Positions 43,194-51,843 of a DNA stretch of 64,000 nucleotides are shown piece by piece. Every line of letters begins with the position of its first letter. Position 1 is the first letter of the stretch. Below the pieces are notes generated by a model. That model had not been told where the DNA came from. It saw nothing but the letters and a program-made list of their open reading frames with translations, and ran no database searches. Made by a program: the position numbers and the translations under genes. The DNA comes from Micromonospora sp. C28SCA-DRY-2 (GTDB lineage Bacteria; Actinomycetota; Actinomycetes; Mycobacteriales; Micromonosporaceae), in the NCBI RefSeq assembly GCF_030519475.1, contig NZ_JAUMKD010000006.1, positions 62,001-126,000 of the forward strand, given 5' to 3'.

Positions 43194-43643
43194 ATGCCGA
43201 CCAACCCGGCTCAGGCACCGACGGTGCCGGCGCACGTGCTGCCGCACCGCACCCCCGCCCAGCTTCTCGCGGTGGCCCGCCAGGGGCTCGCCGAGGCCGC
43301 CCGGACCCGTCCCGACGGCCTCCGTTACGCGGCCGCCCACCTGGCCGCCCTGCGCGCGGCCGCCGCCCTGCTCGCCGCCCGGGCCCGCCCCGCCCCGGCC
43401 CGCCGCAACCGGATCACCAGCGTCTGGGTCCTGCTCTCCGGGGTCGCCCCCGAGCTCGACGAGTGGGCCCGGTTCTTCGCCGCCGGCGCCGGCAAGCGGG
43501 CCGCCGCCGAGGCCGGCATCCCCCGGGTGGTGACCGCCCGGGAGGCCGACGACCTGCTGCGCGCCGCCGAGCAGTTCGTCACGGTGGTGGAGACCGCGCT
43601 CGGCGTGGCCCACCAGCCGGCGCTCGACGGTCTGGCCGCCTGA
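43194..43643 (+). CDS. SAV_6107-type HEPN domain protein
   Basis: A 149-residue, mostly helical protein: RTPAQLLAVARQGLAEAART, LRYAAAHLAALRAAAALLAA, TSVWVLLSGVAPELDEWARF, and AREADDLLRAAEQFVTVVET. This arrangement fits the SAV_6107-type HEPN group. HEPN proteins bind nucleotides or act as ribonucleases, but the RNase motif RxxxxxH is not evident here. The start ATG at 43194 has GGAGGAG about 9 bp upstream. The gene stands first after the SOS leader and is separated from imuA' by a strong hairpin, so it may be controlled with, but expressed differently from, the mutasome genes. Function unknown. Confidence 0.78.
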   Translation: MPTNPAQAPTVPAHVLPHRTPAQLLAVARQGLAEAARTRPDGLRYAAAHLAALRAAAALLAARARPAPARRNRITSVWVLLSGVAPELDEWARFFAAGAGKRAAAEAGIPRVVTAREADDLLRAAEQFVTVVETALGVAHQPALDGLAA

Positions 43644-43654
43644 CACCTGTGACA

Positions 43655-43691
43655 CCCCGACCGCCCGGCGGGGGGAGCCGGGCGGTCGGGG
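43655..43691 (+). terminator. Strong hairpin between the HEPN gene and imuA'
   Basis: A perfect 15-bp stem (43655-43669 with 43677-43691) and 7-nt loop, 12 bp after the HEPN stop. No T-tract. It could end or attenuate the transcript before imuA'. Confidence 0.6.
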
Positions 43692-43739
43692 CGCCCACGC
43701 GCACATCTGATCCGAACAGCACGACGGGGGGTAGGTCCG

Positions 43740-44531
43740 ATGGCGGGCCGCATGGTGGTCGGTTCCGCCGCACTGGCCGGTCTGGTCCGTCCGGCGAGCG
43801 CGCCGGACCCGGCGGGCGGCCACCGGATGCTGCCGGTGGCCCCGGAGCTGACCGGCCTGCTGCCCAACCGGGGGTTGCGCCGCGGCAGCACCGTCGCGGT
43901 CGCCGCCGGCCAGCCCCGGCGCAGTGGCGGCACCTCCCTGGTGCTGGCGCTGCTCGCCGAGGCGTCCCGGGCCGGCTCGTGGTGCGCCGTGGTAGGGGTG
44001 CCGACGTTCGGCGCGGGAGCGGCCGCCGAGTACGGCATCGCCCTGGACCGGCTCGCCCTGGTGCCCAACCCCGGCCCGGAGTGGGCCACCGTCGTCGCCG
44101 CGCTGATCGACGGGGTGGACGTCGTGGTCACCGCCGTACCGGCCACGGTCTCCGCCTCGGTCGCGAACCGGCTGGCCGCCCGGGCCCGCCAGCGGGGCAG
44201 CGTGCTCGTCCCGTACGGCCGGTGGGACGGCGCGGACGTGACGTTGCAGGTGGTCCGGGGGGTCTGGGAAGGGCTCGGGCCGGGCCGCGGGCGGCTGCGC
44301 CGCCGGGAGGTCACCGTCTCGGCGCGCGGGCGCGGGGCGGCCGCCCGACCCAAGGAGGTCAAGGTCTGGCTGCCCGGTGACGGGCTCACCCGGGTCATCC
44401 CGCGACCGGTGGCCACCTCCGTCGCCTCCGTCACCGGGCGGTCGGCCGCCGGCCGGCTCCGCCCGGTGCCGCCGGCCGGGTCCGACCCCGCCGGGCGGCG
44501 CGGCGCGCTCACCCTGGTCGGCCCGGCATGA
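43740..44531 (+). CDS. ImuA' (RecA-like mutasome component)
   Basis: A 263-residue RecA-fold protein of the actinobacterial ImuA' group. Seen: HRMLPVAPELTGLLPNRGLR, the P-loop-like start RGSTVAVAAGQPRRSGGTSL (note no clean GxxGxGKT), WCAVVGVPTFGAGAAAEYGI, ALDRLALVPNPGPEWATVV, and VTAVPATVSASVANRL. The C-terminal half is basic and proline-rich. ImuA' links ImuB with the recombinase and with the error-prone polymerase DnaE2 during damage-induced mutagenesis. The stop overlaps the imuB start as ATGA, so the two are made together. The lost Walker A lysine suggests it need not hydrolyse ATP. Confidence 0.83.
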   Translation: MAGRMVVGSAALAGLVRPASAPDPAGGHRMLPVAPELTGLLPNRGLRRGSTVAVAAGQPRRSGGTSLVLALLAEASRAGSWCAVVGVPTFGAGAAAEYGIALDRLALVPNPGPEWATVVAALIDGVDVVVTAVPATVSASVANRLAARARQRGSVLVPYGRWDGADVTLQVVRGVWEGLGPGRGRLRRREVTVSARGRGAAARPKEVKVWLPGDGLTRVIPRPVATSVASVTGRSAAGRLRPVPPAGSDPAGRRGALTLVGPA

Positions 44532-46501
44532 GCGACGCCGCTGTGGCTCAGCCCGGCCGGCCCGGCGGACCACCGGCCCGCGCCGGCGGATCCGGAGACG
44601 CCGCCCGCGCTGACCGATCCGGAGGGTTGCCGGCCCGCGTCGACCAGCCCGGTGGGTCGTCGGCTCGCGTCGACCGGCCAGGAGGCTCGTCGGCTCGCAC
44701 TGACCGGTCCGGTGGGTCGTCGGCCCGGCCCGGGGGTGCCGGGCCGGTGCGGACCCTGCTGCTCTGGTGCCCGGACTGGCCGGTGCTCGCCGCCGAGATC
44801 GTCGAGGGGGTGCCGGCCACCGACCCGGTGGTGGTGCTGCACGCCAACCGGGTGGTCGCCTGCTCCGAGCGGGCCCGCGCCGAGGGGGTGCGCCGCGGGC
44901 TGCGCCGGCGGGAGGCGCAGGGGCGGTGCCCGCAGCTCACCGTCGTCGACCACGACCCGGGGCGGGACGCCCGGGCGTTCGAGCCGGTGGTCGCCGCCGT
45001 CGAGGAACTGGTCGCCGGGGTGGAGGTGGTCCGCCCCGGCGCCTGCGCGGTGGCGGCCCGCGGCCCGGCCCGCTACCTCGGCGGGGAGGAGGCGGCGGCC
45101 GAGCGGATCGTCGAGCACGTCGCGCAGACCTGCGCGGTGGAGAGCCAGGTCGGCATCGCCGACGGGGTCTTCGCCGCCGGGCTGGCCGCGCGCAGCGGTC
45201 AGGTGGTCCCGCCCGGCGGCACGCCGGAGTTCCTCGCCGCGCTGCCGGTCGAGGCGCTGGGCCGCCCGGCGCTGGCCGACCTGCTGCGCCGGCTCGGCGT
45301 CCGCACCCTGGCCGACTTCGCCGCGCTGCCGGCCGGGGACGTGCTGGCCCGGTTCGGCTTCGACGGCGCGCTGGCCCACCGGCTCGCCGCGGGGCAGGAC
45401 CACCGCCCGCTCGCCGTCCGGCAACCCCCGGTCGACCTGGCGGTCACCGCCGGGTACGACGAGCCGCTCGACCGGGTCGACGCGGCGGCCTTCGCCGCCC
45501 GCGCGCTGGCCGAACAGCTGCACGACCGGCTCGCCGGGCACGGGCTGGCCTGCACCCGGCTCGGCATCGAGGCGGTCACCGCGCACGGCCAGGAGCTGCA
45601 CCGGGTCTGGCGGCACGACGGCCTGCTCACCGCCGCGGCCATCGCCGACCGGGTGCGCTGGCAGCTCGACGGGTGGCTCTCCGGCAGCAACGGCCGGGCC
45701 GGCGGCCGAGCGGCCCGGCCGACGGCCGGCATCATCCGGCTGCGGCTGATCCCGGACGGGGTGATCGCCCAGGCCGGCCTGCAACCCGGCCTGTGGGGGG
45801 AGACCGGCGAGGAGCGCGAGCGGGCACACCGGGCGTTGAGCCGGGTGCAGGGCATCCTCGGCCCCGAGGCGGTGGTCACCGCGGTGCTCGGCGGCGGACG
45901 GTCCCCGGCCGACCAGGTGCGCCTGGTGCCCTGGGGGGACGAGCGGCTCCCCGCCCGGCCCGGGCAGCCGATGTCGCTGGCCGGCCCGGTGCCACCGGGC
46001 GGTCCGGTTCCGCCGGGCCTGCCCGTGCCGGGTCGGCCGGCTCCGTCGGGCCGGCCGGCATTGCCCGATCAGTCGGGGTCGTCGGCTCAGTCGGGGGTGT
46101 CGGGTCGGGGGGCGCGAGCGGGCCGGGGGCGGTCGGGCCGGGCACGGTCGTCCCGGTCGGTGGGGCGGGCTGAACCGCCGTGGCCGGGCCAGCTTCCGCC
46201 GCCCGCGCCGGCCGTGGTGCTGCCCCAACCACTCGCCGCCACCGTGCACGACGGCGCCGGCGAGCCGGTCGTGGTCAGCGCGCGGCTCCAACTGAGCGCC
46301 GCACCGGCCCGGCTGACCGTCGGCACGGGCCGGCCGGCCGAGATCGTCGGCTGGGCCGGCCCGTGGCCGGTCGACGAGCGCTGGTGGGCGCCGGCCGAGG
46401 CCCGGCGCCGGGCCCGGTTCCAGGTCTGCCTCGCCGACGGCGCCGCCCTGCTGCTGGCCGTCGAGGCGGGGCAGTGGCTGGTGGAGGCGATCTATGACTG
46501 A
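44528..46501 (+). CDS. imuB: ImuB, catalytically inactive Y-family polymerase-like scaffold
   Basis: A 657-residue Y-family homologue that acts as a hub, binding the sliding clamp, ImuA' and DnaE2. The N-terminal ~70 residues are a low-complexity tail made of PGGSSARVDR-like units. The palm region follows (RTLLLWCPDWPVLAAEIVEG). Where an active Y-polymerase has a DMDAFF-type motif, this has CPDWP, so the metal ligands are lost, as in known ImuB. An HhH-like part follows (LADLLRRLGVRTLADFAALP) and then a little-finger domain. Another disordered PVPPGGPVPPG/SGR-rich insert lies near residues 490-560. The start overlaps imuA' as ATGA. Both low-complexity inserts are unusual. Confidence 0.88.
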   Translation: MSDAAVAQPGRPGGPPARAGGSGDAARADRSGGLPARVDQPGGSSARVDRPGGSSARTDRSGGSSARPGGAGPVRTLLLWCPDWPVLAAEIVEGVPATDPVVVLHANRVVACSERARAEGVRRGLRRREAQGRCPQLTVVDHDPGRDARAFEPVVAAVEELVAGVEVVRPGACAVAARGPARYLGGEEAAAERIVEHVAQTCAVESQVGIADGVFAAGLAARSGQVVPPGGTPEFLAALPVEALGRPALADLLRRLGVRTLADFAALPAGDVLARFGFDGALAHRLAAGQDHRPLAVRQPPVDLAVTAGYDEPLDRVDAAAFAARALAEQLHDRLAGHGLACTRLGIEAVTAHGQELHRVWRHDGLLTAAAIADRVRWQLDGWLSGSNGRAGGRAARPTAGIIRLRLIPDGVIAQAGLQPGLWGETGEERERAHRALSRVQGILGPEAVVTAVLGGGRSPADQVRLVPWGDERLPARPGQPMSLAGPVPPGGPVPPGLPVPGRPAPSGRPALPDQSGSSAQSGVSGRGARAGRGRSGRARSSRSVGRAEPPWPGQLPPPAPAVVLPQPLAATVHDGAGEPVVVSARLQLSAAPARLTVGTGRPAEIVGWAGPWPVDERWWAPAEARRRARFQVCLADGAALLLAVEAGQWLVEAIYD

Positions 46502-46799
46502 GCGGTCCACCCGTCGGTCCGCGCCGGCCGGAGTGGTCGATGCGGTCCTCGTCGCCGGTGGGCGCCGGGTCGGAAGGCGCCTACCCGCAGCGGCAGGTCC
46601 GCCCGACCGGTGCCGGCGTGCGGCACCTGCCTCCGTGGGCGGTGTTCCGATGTGGACCGGGTCCGGTTCCGGGTGTGTTCGCCGTGGGGGCGCACCTTCC
46701 CTTGTCAGCGGTATTCCGGAGAGGAATATTCATGCCTCTCCGGAATACCGTCTCCCGGGGATGGTGTCGTCGCGAGGCTCGCGCGAGCCGTGCGGATGA
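46494..46799 (+). CDS. Overlapping 101-aa ORF between imuB and dnaE2, doubtful
   Basis: Begins ATGACTGAGCGG inside the last codons of imuB and ends with a TGA that overlaps the dnaE2 ATG as ATGA. The start (MTERSTRR) resembles the MSER start of the type A linkers. The translation is arginine/glycine/serine-rich with no domain, and a strong hairpin (46709-46750) lies within it. It might be a coupling ORF rather than a working protein, or only chance. Confidence 0.25.
   Translation: MTERSTRRSAPAGVVDAVLVAGGRRVGRRLPAAAGPPDRCRRAAPASVGGVPMWTGSGSGCVRRGGAPSLVSGIPERNIHASPEYRLPGMVSSRGSREPCG
46709..46750. repeat. Perfect 15-bp hairpin upstream of dnaE2
   Basis: Stem 46709-46723 with 46736-46750 (core GGTATTCCGGAGAG), loop of 12 nt that includes GAATATTC. 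It is 45 bp before the dnaE2 start, in the imuB-dnaE2 gap. The AT-rich composition of this stem differs from the GC stems elsewhere, suggesting an imported or repeat-derived element. Confidence 0.75.
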
Positions 46800-49700
46800 G
46801 CTTCCACAACCCCAAGCTGCCCTGGTCCGAGCTGGAACGGGTGCTCTCCGGCCGCCCCGGCGGGGACCGGCCGGAGCGGCACCTGCACGTGGTGGACCCG
46901 CTGGCCGTCGACGCCGACGGCGGGGACTCGCCGGCCTGGACCCGCAAGCGGCAGCAGTACCAGCCACCCGAGCTGCCCCGCCCGGACGCCGCGGTGCCGT
47001 ACGCCGAACTGCACGCGCACACCAACTTCAGCTTCCTCGACGGCGCCAGCCACCCGGAGGAACTGGCCGAGGAGGCGACCCGGCTGGGGCTCACCGCGCT
47101 CGCCGTCACCGACCACGACGGCTTCTACGGCGTGGTGCGCTTCGCCGAGGCGGCCCGCGCGCTGCACCTGCCGACGATCTTCGGTGCCGAGCTGTCGCTC
47201 GGCCTGCCCGGCCCGCAGAACGGCGAACCCGACCCGCTCGGCCGGCACCTGCTGGTGCTCGCCCACGGCCACGAGGGGTACGCCCGGCTGGCCGCCACCA
47301 TCGCCCGGGCCCAGCTGCGCGGCGGGGAGAAGGGCCGCCCGGTCTACGGCGAGCTGGAGGAGGTGGCCGCCGAGCTGCGCGACCACGTGCTGGTGCTCAC
47401 CGGCTGCCGCAAGGGCCACGTGCCGGCGGCGCTGCTCACCGAGGGGGTCGACGCGGCCGCCCGCGAGCTGGACCGGCTGACCGCGCTCTTCGGCGCGGAG
47501 ACGGTCGCGGTGGAGCTCACCGACCACGGGCACCCGGTCGACGCCGACCGCAACGACGCGCTCGCCGACCTGGCCGCGGCGGCCGGCCTGCCCACCGTGG
47601 CCACCAACAACGTGCACTACGCCACCCCCGCCCGGCGCCGGCTGGCCACCACCGTCGCCGCCGTCCGGGCCCGGCGCAGCCTGGACGAGATCGACGGCTG
47701 GCTGCCCGCCGCCGCCACCGCCCACCTGCGCAGCGGCGCCGAGATGGCGGCCCGGTTCACCGCGTACCCGGGGGCGGTGGCGCGGGCCGCCGAGTTCGGC
47801 GCCGAACTCGCCTTCGACCTCCAACTGGTGGCGCCGAAGCTGCCCGCGTACCCGGTGCCGCCGGGGCACACCGAGATGAGCTGGCTGCGCCACCTCACCT
47901 ACGCCGGCGCGCAGGAGCGCTACGGCCCGCGCGCGGCGCACCCGAGGGCGTACCAGCAGCTCGAACACGAGCTGAACATGATCGAGGAGTTGGGCTTCCC
48001 CGGCTACTTCCTGGTGGTCTACGACATCGTCGCGTTCTGCCGGGAGCAGGACATCTACTGCCAGGGCCGGGGCTCGGCGGCGAACTCGGCGGTCTGCTAC
48101 GCGCTGCGGATCACCAACGTCGACGCGGTCCGGCACCGGCTGCTCTTCGAGCGTTTCCTCGCCCCGGAGCGGGACGGCCCGCCTGACATCGACGTGGACA
48201 TCGAGTCCGACCGGCGGGAGGAGGTGATCCAGCACGTCTACGCCCGCTACGGCCGGGAGCACACCGCCCAGGTCGCCAACGTCATCTCCTACCGGCCCCG
48301 CTCGGCGGTGCGGGACGTGGCCAAGGCGTTCGGCTTCTCACCCGGTCAGCAGGACGCCTGGAGCAAGCAGATCGACCGCTGGGGCAGCGTCGCCGCGGTG
48401 GACGTGGAGGACATCCCCGAGCAGGTCGTGGCGTACGCGAACGAGTTGCAGACCTTCCCCCGGCACCTGGGCATCCACTCCGGCGGCATGGTGATCTGCG
48501 ATCGGCCGGTGATCGAGGTCTGCCCGGTGGAGTGGGGGCGGATGCCCGGGCGCAGCGTGCTCCAGTGGGACAAGGACGACTGCGCCGCGGTCGGCCTGGT
48601 CAAGTTCGACCTGCTCGGGCTCGGCATGCTCTCCGCGCTGCACTACGGCTACGACATGATCGGGATGAGCCTGGACCTCGGCGACATGACGCTGGACGAC
48701 CCGGAGGTCTACGACATGCTCTGCCGGGCCGACTCGGTCGGGGTGTTCCAGGTGGAGAGCCGGGCCCAGATGGCCACCCTGCCCCGGCTCAAGCCGCGGG
48801 TCTTCTACGACCTGGTGGTCGAGGTGGCGCTGATCCGCCCGGGCCCGATCCAGGGCGGTTCGGTGCACCCGTACATCCGGCGCAAGAACGGCCAGGAGCC
48901 GGTCGAGTACGCCCACCCGCTGATGCGCAACGCGCTGGAGAAGACCCTCGGCGTGCCGCTGTTCCAGGAGCAGCTGATGCAGCTCGCCATCGACCTGGCC
49001 GGCTTCGACGCCGCCGAGGCCGACCAGTTGCGCCGGGCGATGGGGGCCAAACGCTCGGCCGAGCGGATGGCCCGGATCGCCGACCGGCTCTACGCCGGGA
49101 TGGCCGAGCGGGGCATCACCGGCGAGCTGGCCGACGACGTCTACCGCAAGCTCTCCGCGTTCGCCAGCTACGGCTTCCCGGAGAGCCACGCGATGAGCTT
49201 CGCCTACCTGGTCTACGCCAGTTCCTGGCTCAAGCGCTACCACCCGGCCCCGTTCCTGGCCGCGCTGCTCAACGCCCAGCCGATGGGCTTCTACTCACCG
49301 CAGACCCTGGTCGACGACGCCCGCCGGCACGGGGTGGAGGTGCGCCGGCCGGACATCAACGCCAGCGGCGCCAAGGCGGTGCTGGAGTCCACCCCGCAGA
49401 CCCGGTGGGGCAGCGAGCCGGGGGAGCCGCCGCACGCCTGGGGGTTGGGCGGGCCGGCCGTCCGGCTGGGGCTGTCCAGCGTGCGTACCCTCGGCGACGA
49501 GGTGGCCGAGCGGATCGAGGCCGAGCGGACCGCGCACGGGCCGTACCGCGACATGCCGGACCTGGCCCGGCGCGTGGGTCTCACCGCCGCGCAGCTGGAG
49601 GCGCTGGCCACCGCGGACGCCTTCGCCTGTTTCGGGCTGTCCCGGCGCCAGGCGCTCTGGGCGGCCGGGGCGGCGGCCCAGGACCGACCCGGCCGGCTGC

Positions 49701-50155
49701 CCGGCACGGTCACCGGCGCCGCCGCGCCGGCGCTGCCCGGCATGGAGGCGGTGGACCGGCTGGTCGCCGACGTCTGGGCCACCGGGCTGTCCCCGGAGAC
49801 CCACCCGGCCAGCTTCATCCGTCCCCAGCTCGACGCCCTGGGCGCGGTGCCGATCGCCCGGCTCGGCCGGGTGGAGCCCGGCCAGCGGATCCGGGTCGGC
49901 GGGATCGTCACCCACCGGCAGCGCCCGGCGACGGCCGGCGGGGTCACCTTCCTCAACCTGGAGGACGAGACCGGCATGCTCAACGTCACCTGCTCGCCGG
50001 GGCTGTGGCAGCGCTACCGGCGGGTGGCCCGGACCAGCACCGGGCTGGTGGTGCGGGGCCGGTTGCAGCGGCACGAGGGCGTGCTCAACCTGGACGCCGA
50101 CCGGCTGGACGCGATCGAGCCACCGGTCAGCCCGGCCTCCCGCGACTTCCGCTGA
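46796..50155 (+). CDS. dnaE2: Error-prone DNA polymerase III alpha subunit DnaE2
   Basis: A 1,119-residue C-family polymerase for damage-induced translesion synthesis. PHP domain: YAELHAHTNFSFLDGASHPE, then LAVTDHDGFYGVVRFAEAAR. Polymerase catalytic residues: QGRGSAANSAVCYALRITNV and PPDIDVDIESDRREEVIQHV (Asp pair). The C-terminal OB-fold is RIRVGGIVTHRQRPATAGGV and TFLNLEDETGMLNVTCSPGL. Together these fit DnaE2 rather than replicative DnaE1, which lies elsewhere. I choose the ATG at 46796 because family members begin near FHNPKLPWSELERVLSG; an upstream in-frame start would add low-quality residues. It is the last gene of the LexA-controlled imu cassette. Confidence 0.94.
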   Translation: MSFHNPKLPWSELERVLSGRPGGDRPERHLHVVDPLAVDADGGDSPAWTRKRQQYQPPELPRPDAAVPYAELHAHTNFSFLDGASHPEELAEEATRLGLTALAVTDHDGFYGVVRFAEAARALHLPTIFGAELSLGLPGPQNGEPDPLGRHLLVLAHGHEGYARLAATIARAQLRGGEKGRPVYGELEEVAAELRDHVLVLTGCRKGHVPAALLTEGVDAAARELDRLTALFGAETVAVELTDHGHPVDADRNDALADLAAAAGLPTVATNNVHYATPARRRLATTVAAVRARRSLDEIDGWLPAAATAHLRSGAEMAARFTAYPGAVARAAEFGAELAFDLQLVAPKLPAYPVPPGHTEMSWLRHLTYAGAQERYGPRAAHPRAYQQLEHELNMIEELGFPGYFLVVYDIVAFCREQDIYCQGRGSAANSAVCYALRITNVDAVRHRLLFERFLAPERDGPPDIDVDIESDRREEVIQHVYARYGREHTAQVANVISYRPRSAVRDVAKAFGFSPGQQDAWSKQIDRWGSVAAVDVEDIPEQVVAYANELQTFPRHLGIHSGGMVICDRPVIEVCPVEWGRMPGRSVLQWDKDDCAAVGLVKFDLLGLGMLSALHYGYDMIGMSLDLGDMTLDDPEVYDMLCRADSVGVFQVESRAQMATLPRLKPRVFYDLVVEVALIRPGPIQGGSVHPYIRRKNGQEPVEYAHPLMRNALEKTLGVPLFQEQLMQLAIDLAGFDAAEADQLRRAMGAKRSAERMARIADRLYAGMAERGITGELADDVYRKLSAFASYGFPESHAMSFAYLVYASSWLKRYHPAPFLAALLNAQPMGFYSPQTLVDDARRHGVEVRRPDINASGAKAVLESTPQTRWGSEPGEPPHAWGLGGPAVRLGLSSVRTLGDEVAERIEAERTAHGPYRDMPDLARRVGLTAAQLEALATADAFACFGLSRRQALWAAGAAAQDRPGRLPGTVTGAAAPALPGMEAVDRLVADVWATGLSPETHPASFIRPQLDALGAVPIARLGRVEPGQRIRVGGIVTHRQRPATAGGVTFLNLEDETGMLNVTCSPGLWQRYRRVARTSTGLVVRGRLQRHEGVLNLDADRLDAIEPPVSPASRDFR

Positions 50156-50185
50156 CGCCGCCGCCGGACGCGCGCCGGTCCCGGC

Positions 50186-50320
50186 TCAGCCGGCCAGGCC
50201 GGCGAGCGCCGTGCCGGCGCTGCCGAGCAGCCCGACCAGCACGATCCGCCGGAACAGCAGCGGGTCGATCCGGCGGAACAGCCGGTTGCCCAACCACCAA
50301 CCCAGCGGTACGGCGGGCAC
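50186..50320 (-). pseudogene. Remnant of a TauE/SafE (TSUP) permease C-terminus
   Basis: The minus strand ends in about 45 residues (PLGWWLGNRLFRRIDPLLFR, then RIVLVGLLGSAGTALAGLAG) typical of the last transmembrane helix of TSUP anion exporters. The upstream part of the gene is missing; the frame decays into arginine/alanine-rich sequence. No start or ribosome-binding site fits. The rest of the gap 50156-50485 holds the ABC operon promoter region, with TTGAAACG at 50411-50418 as a possible half-operator of a LacI-type repressor. Confidence 0.6.
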
Positions 50321-50485
50321 GCGGCCAGCCTGACCAGCGCTTCGGCCGGGCCGGGCACCGGCCGCTCCGGCGGAGATCCGCGCCACACGCCGATCCCGTC
50401 GTCGCCGGGTTTGAAACGTCGCAGAACCGGAGAACTGCTGCTCCGCGCGGGCAGGGTGGCCCGTGCGGGCCCGGGGAGGAAAGCA

Positions 50486-51835
50486 ATGTCACGGATACTG
50501 CGGGCGACCGCGCTCGCCGGGGTGCTCGCCCTGGCCGTCAGCGGTTGCGGGGGAGTCGGCGGCGACGACGGCGGCGGAGGCGGTACCGCCACCAGCGGCA
50601 CGCTGACCACCATGGGCTTCGGCCTCTCCGACGAGATCGCCACCACCCGGGTGGACGCCTTCAAGCGTGACCATCCCGGCGTCGACCTGAAGATCACCGA
50701 GGGCGCCTTCGACGAGCAGCAGTTCCTCTCCGCGGTCGCCTCGGGCAACCCGCCGGACCTGGTCTACATGGACCGCAAGCTGATCGGCACGTACGCCAAG
50801 CGCGGCTCCATCCAACCGCTCACCGACTGCGTCGAGAAGCAGGACATCGACCTGGCGCAGTACCGGCCGGCGGCGAAGGACCAGGTCACCCTCGACGGCA
50901 CCGTCTACGGGATCCCCGAGTTCTCCAGTGTCCGGGTGGTCTACCTCAACGAGGCGCTGCTCCGGCAGGCCGGCCTGACCGTCGACGACGTCGACCTGGC
51001 CGACTGGGCGGCGCTGCCGGCGCTCAACACGAAGCTCGCCAAGGTCTCCGGCGGCCGGCTCTCCCGGATCGGCATCGACCCGAAGATCCCGGAGTTCCTG
51101 CCGATGTGGGCCAAGGCCAACGGCGCCGACATGATCTCGGCGGACGGCACGAAGCCGAACCTCACCGACCCGAAGGTGGTCGAGGCGCTCACCACCGGCC
51201 TGAAGCTGATCCAGGACCAGGGCGGGTTCGGCAGGTTCAAGTCGTTCCGGGACACCTTCGACTTCTTCGGGGCGGAGAACCCCCTGGCCAAGAGCCAGAT
51301 CGTCGCCTGGCCGATGGAGGAGTGGTTCCTCAACCAGGCCGCCAAGAACAGCCCGAAGGCGGAACTGGTGGTCAAGCCGTTCGTCGACCGGCAGGGCAAG
51401 CCGCTGACCATGTCCTCCGGCCAGGCCTGGGTGATCACCAAGGGGGCGAAGAACCCGGACGCCGCGTGCGCCTTCGTCAAGCAGATGACCGCCACCGAGA
51501 CCTGGGTCGCCGCCGCGAAGGCCCGGGCCGACGCGCGCAAGGCCGCCGGCCAGCCGTTCACCGGGGTCTGGACCGGCAACCTCAACGCCGACAACAAGAT
51601 CTTCGACGAGCTGTACCAGCCGACCGGCAACAAGCGGTTCGACGACGCCGTGGCCACCATCCGCTCGGTGCAGGACGCCGCGTTCGCCATGCCGGCCTCG
51701 CCGGCCGGCGCCGAGTTCGACAAGGCCTCGTACGACGCGGTGAACCGGGTGCTCGCCGGGCAGGCCCAGCCGGCCGAGGCGCTGGCCCGGGCCCAGCAGG
51801 AGGCCACCGCCGCGCTGGACGAGGCGTCGAAGTAG
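50486..51835 (+). CDS. Sugar ABC transporter substrate-binding lipoprotein
   Basis: A 449-residue periplasm-equivalent sugar-binding lipoprotein of family 1. The signal peptide LRATALAGVLALAVSGCGG ends in a lipobox (VSGC). The mature part has DAFKRDHPGVDLKITEGAFD, NPPDLVYMDRKLIGTYAKRG, VYGIPEFSSVRVVYLNEALL and MSSGQAWVITKGAKNPDAAC, all typical of ABC sugar receptors. A GGGGAGGAAAGC site precedes the ATG. The gene starts the operon and delivers an unknown oligosaccharide or polyol to the permeases encoded just downstream. TTGAAACG (50411-50418) may be an operator. Confidence 0.92.
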   Translation: MSRILRATALAGVLALAVSGCGGVGGDDGGGGGTATSGTLTTMGFGLSDEIATTRVDAFKRDHPGVDLKITEGAFDEQQFLSAVASGNPPDLVYMDRKLIGTYAKRGSIQPLTDCVEKQDIDLAQYRPAAKDQVTLDGTVYGIPEFSSVRVVYLNEALLRQAGLTVDDVDLADWAALPALNTKLAKVSGGRLSRIGIDPKIPEFLPMWAKANGADMISADGTKPNLTDPKVVEALTTGLKLIQDQGGFGRFKSFRDTFDFFGAENPLAKSQIVAWPMEEWFLNQAAKNSPKAELVVKPFVDRQGKPLTMSSGQAWVITKGAKNPDAACAFVKQMTATETWVAAAKARADARKAAGQPFTGVWTGNLNADNKIFDELYQPTGNKRFDDAVATIRSVQDAAFAMPASPAGAEFDKASYDAVNRVLAGQAQPAEALARAQQEATAALDEASK

Positions 51836-51843
51836 GCGCCGGG

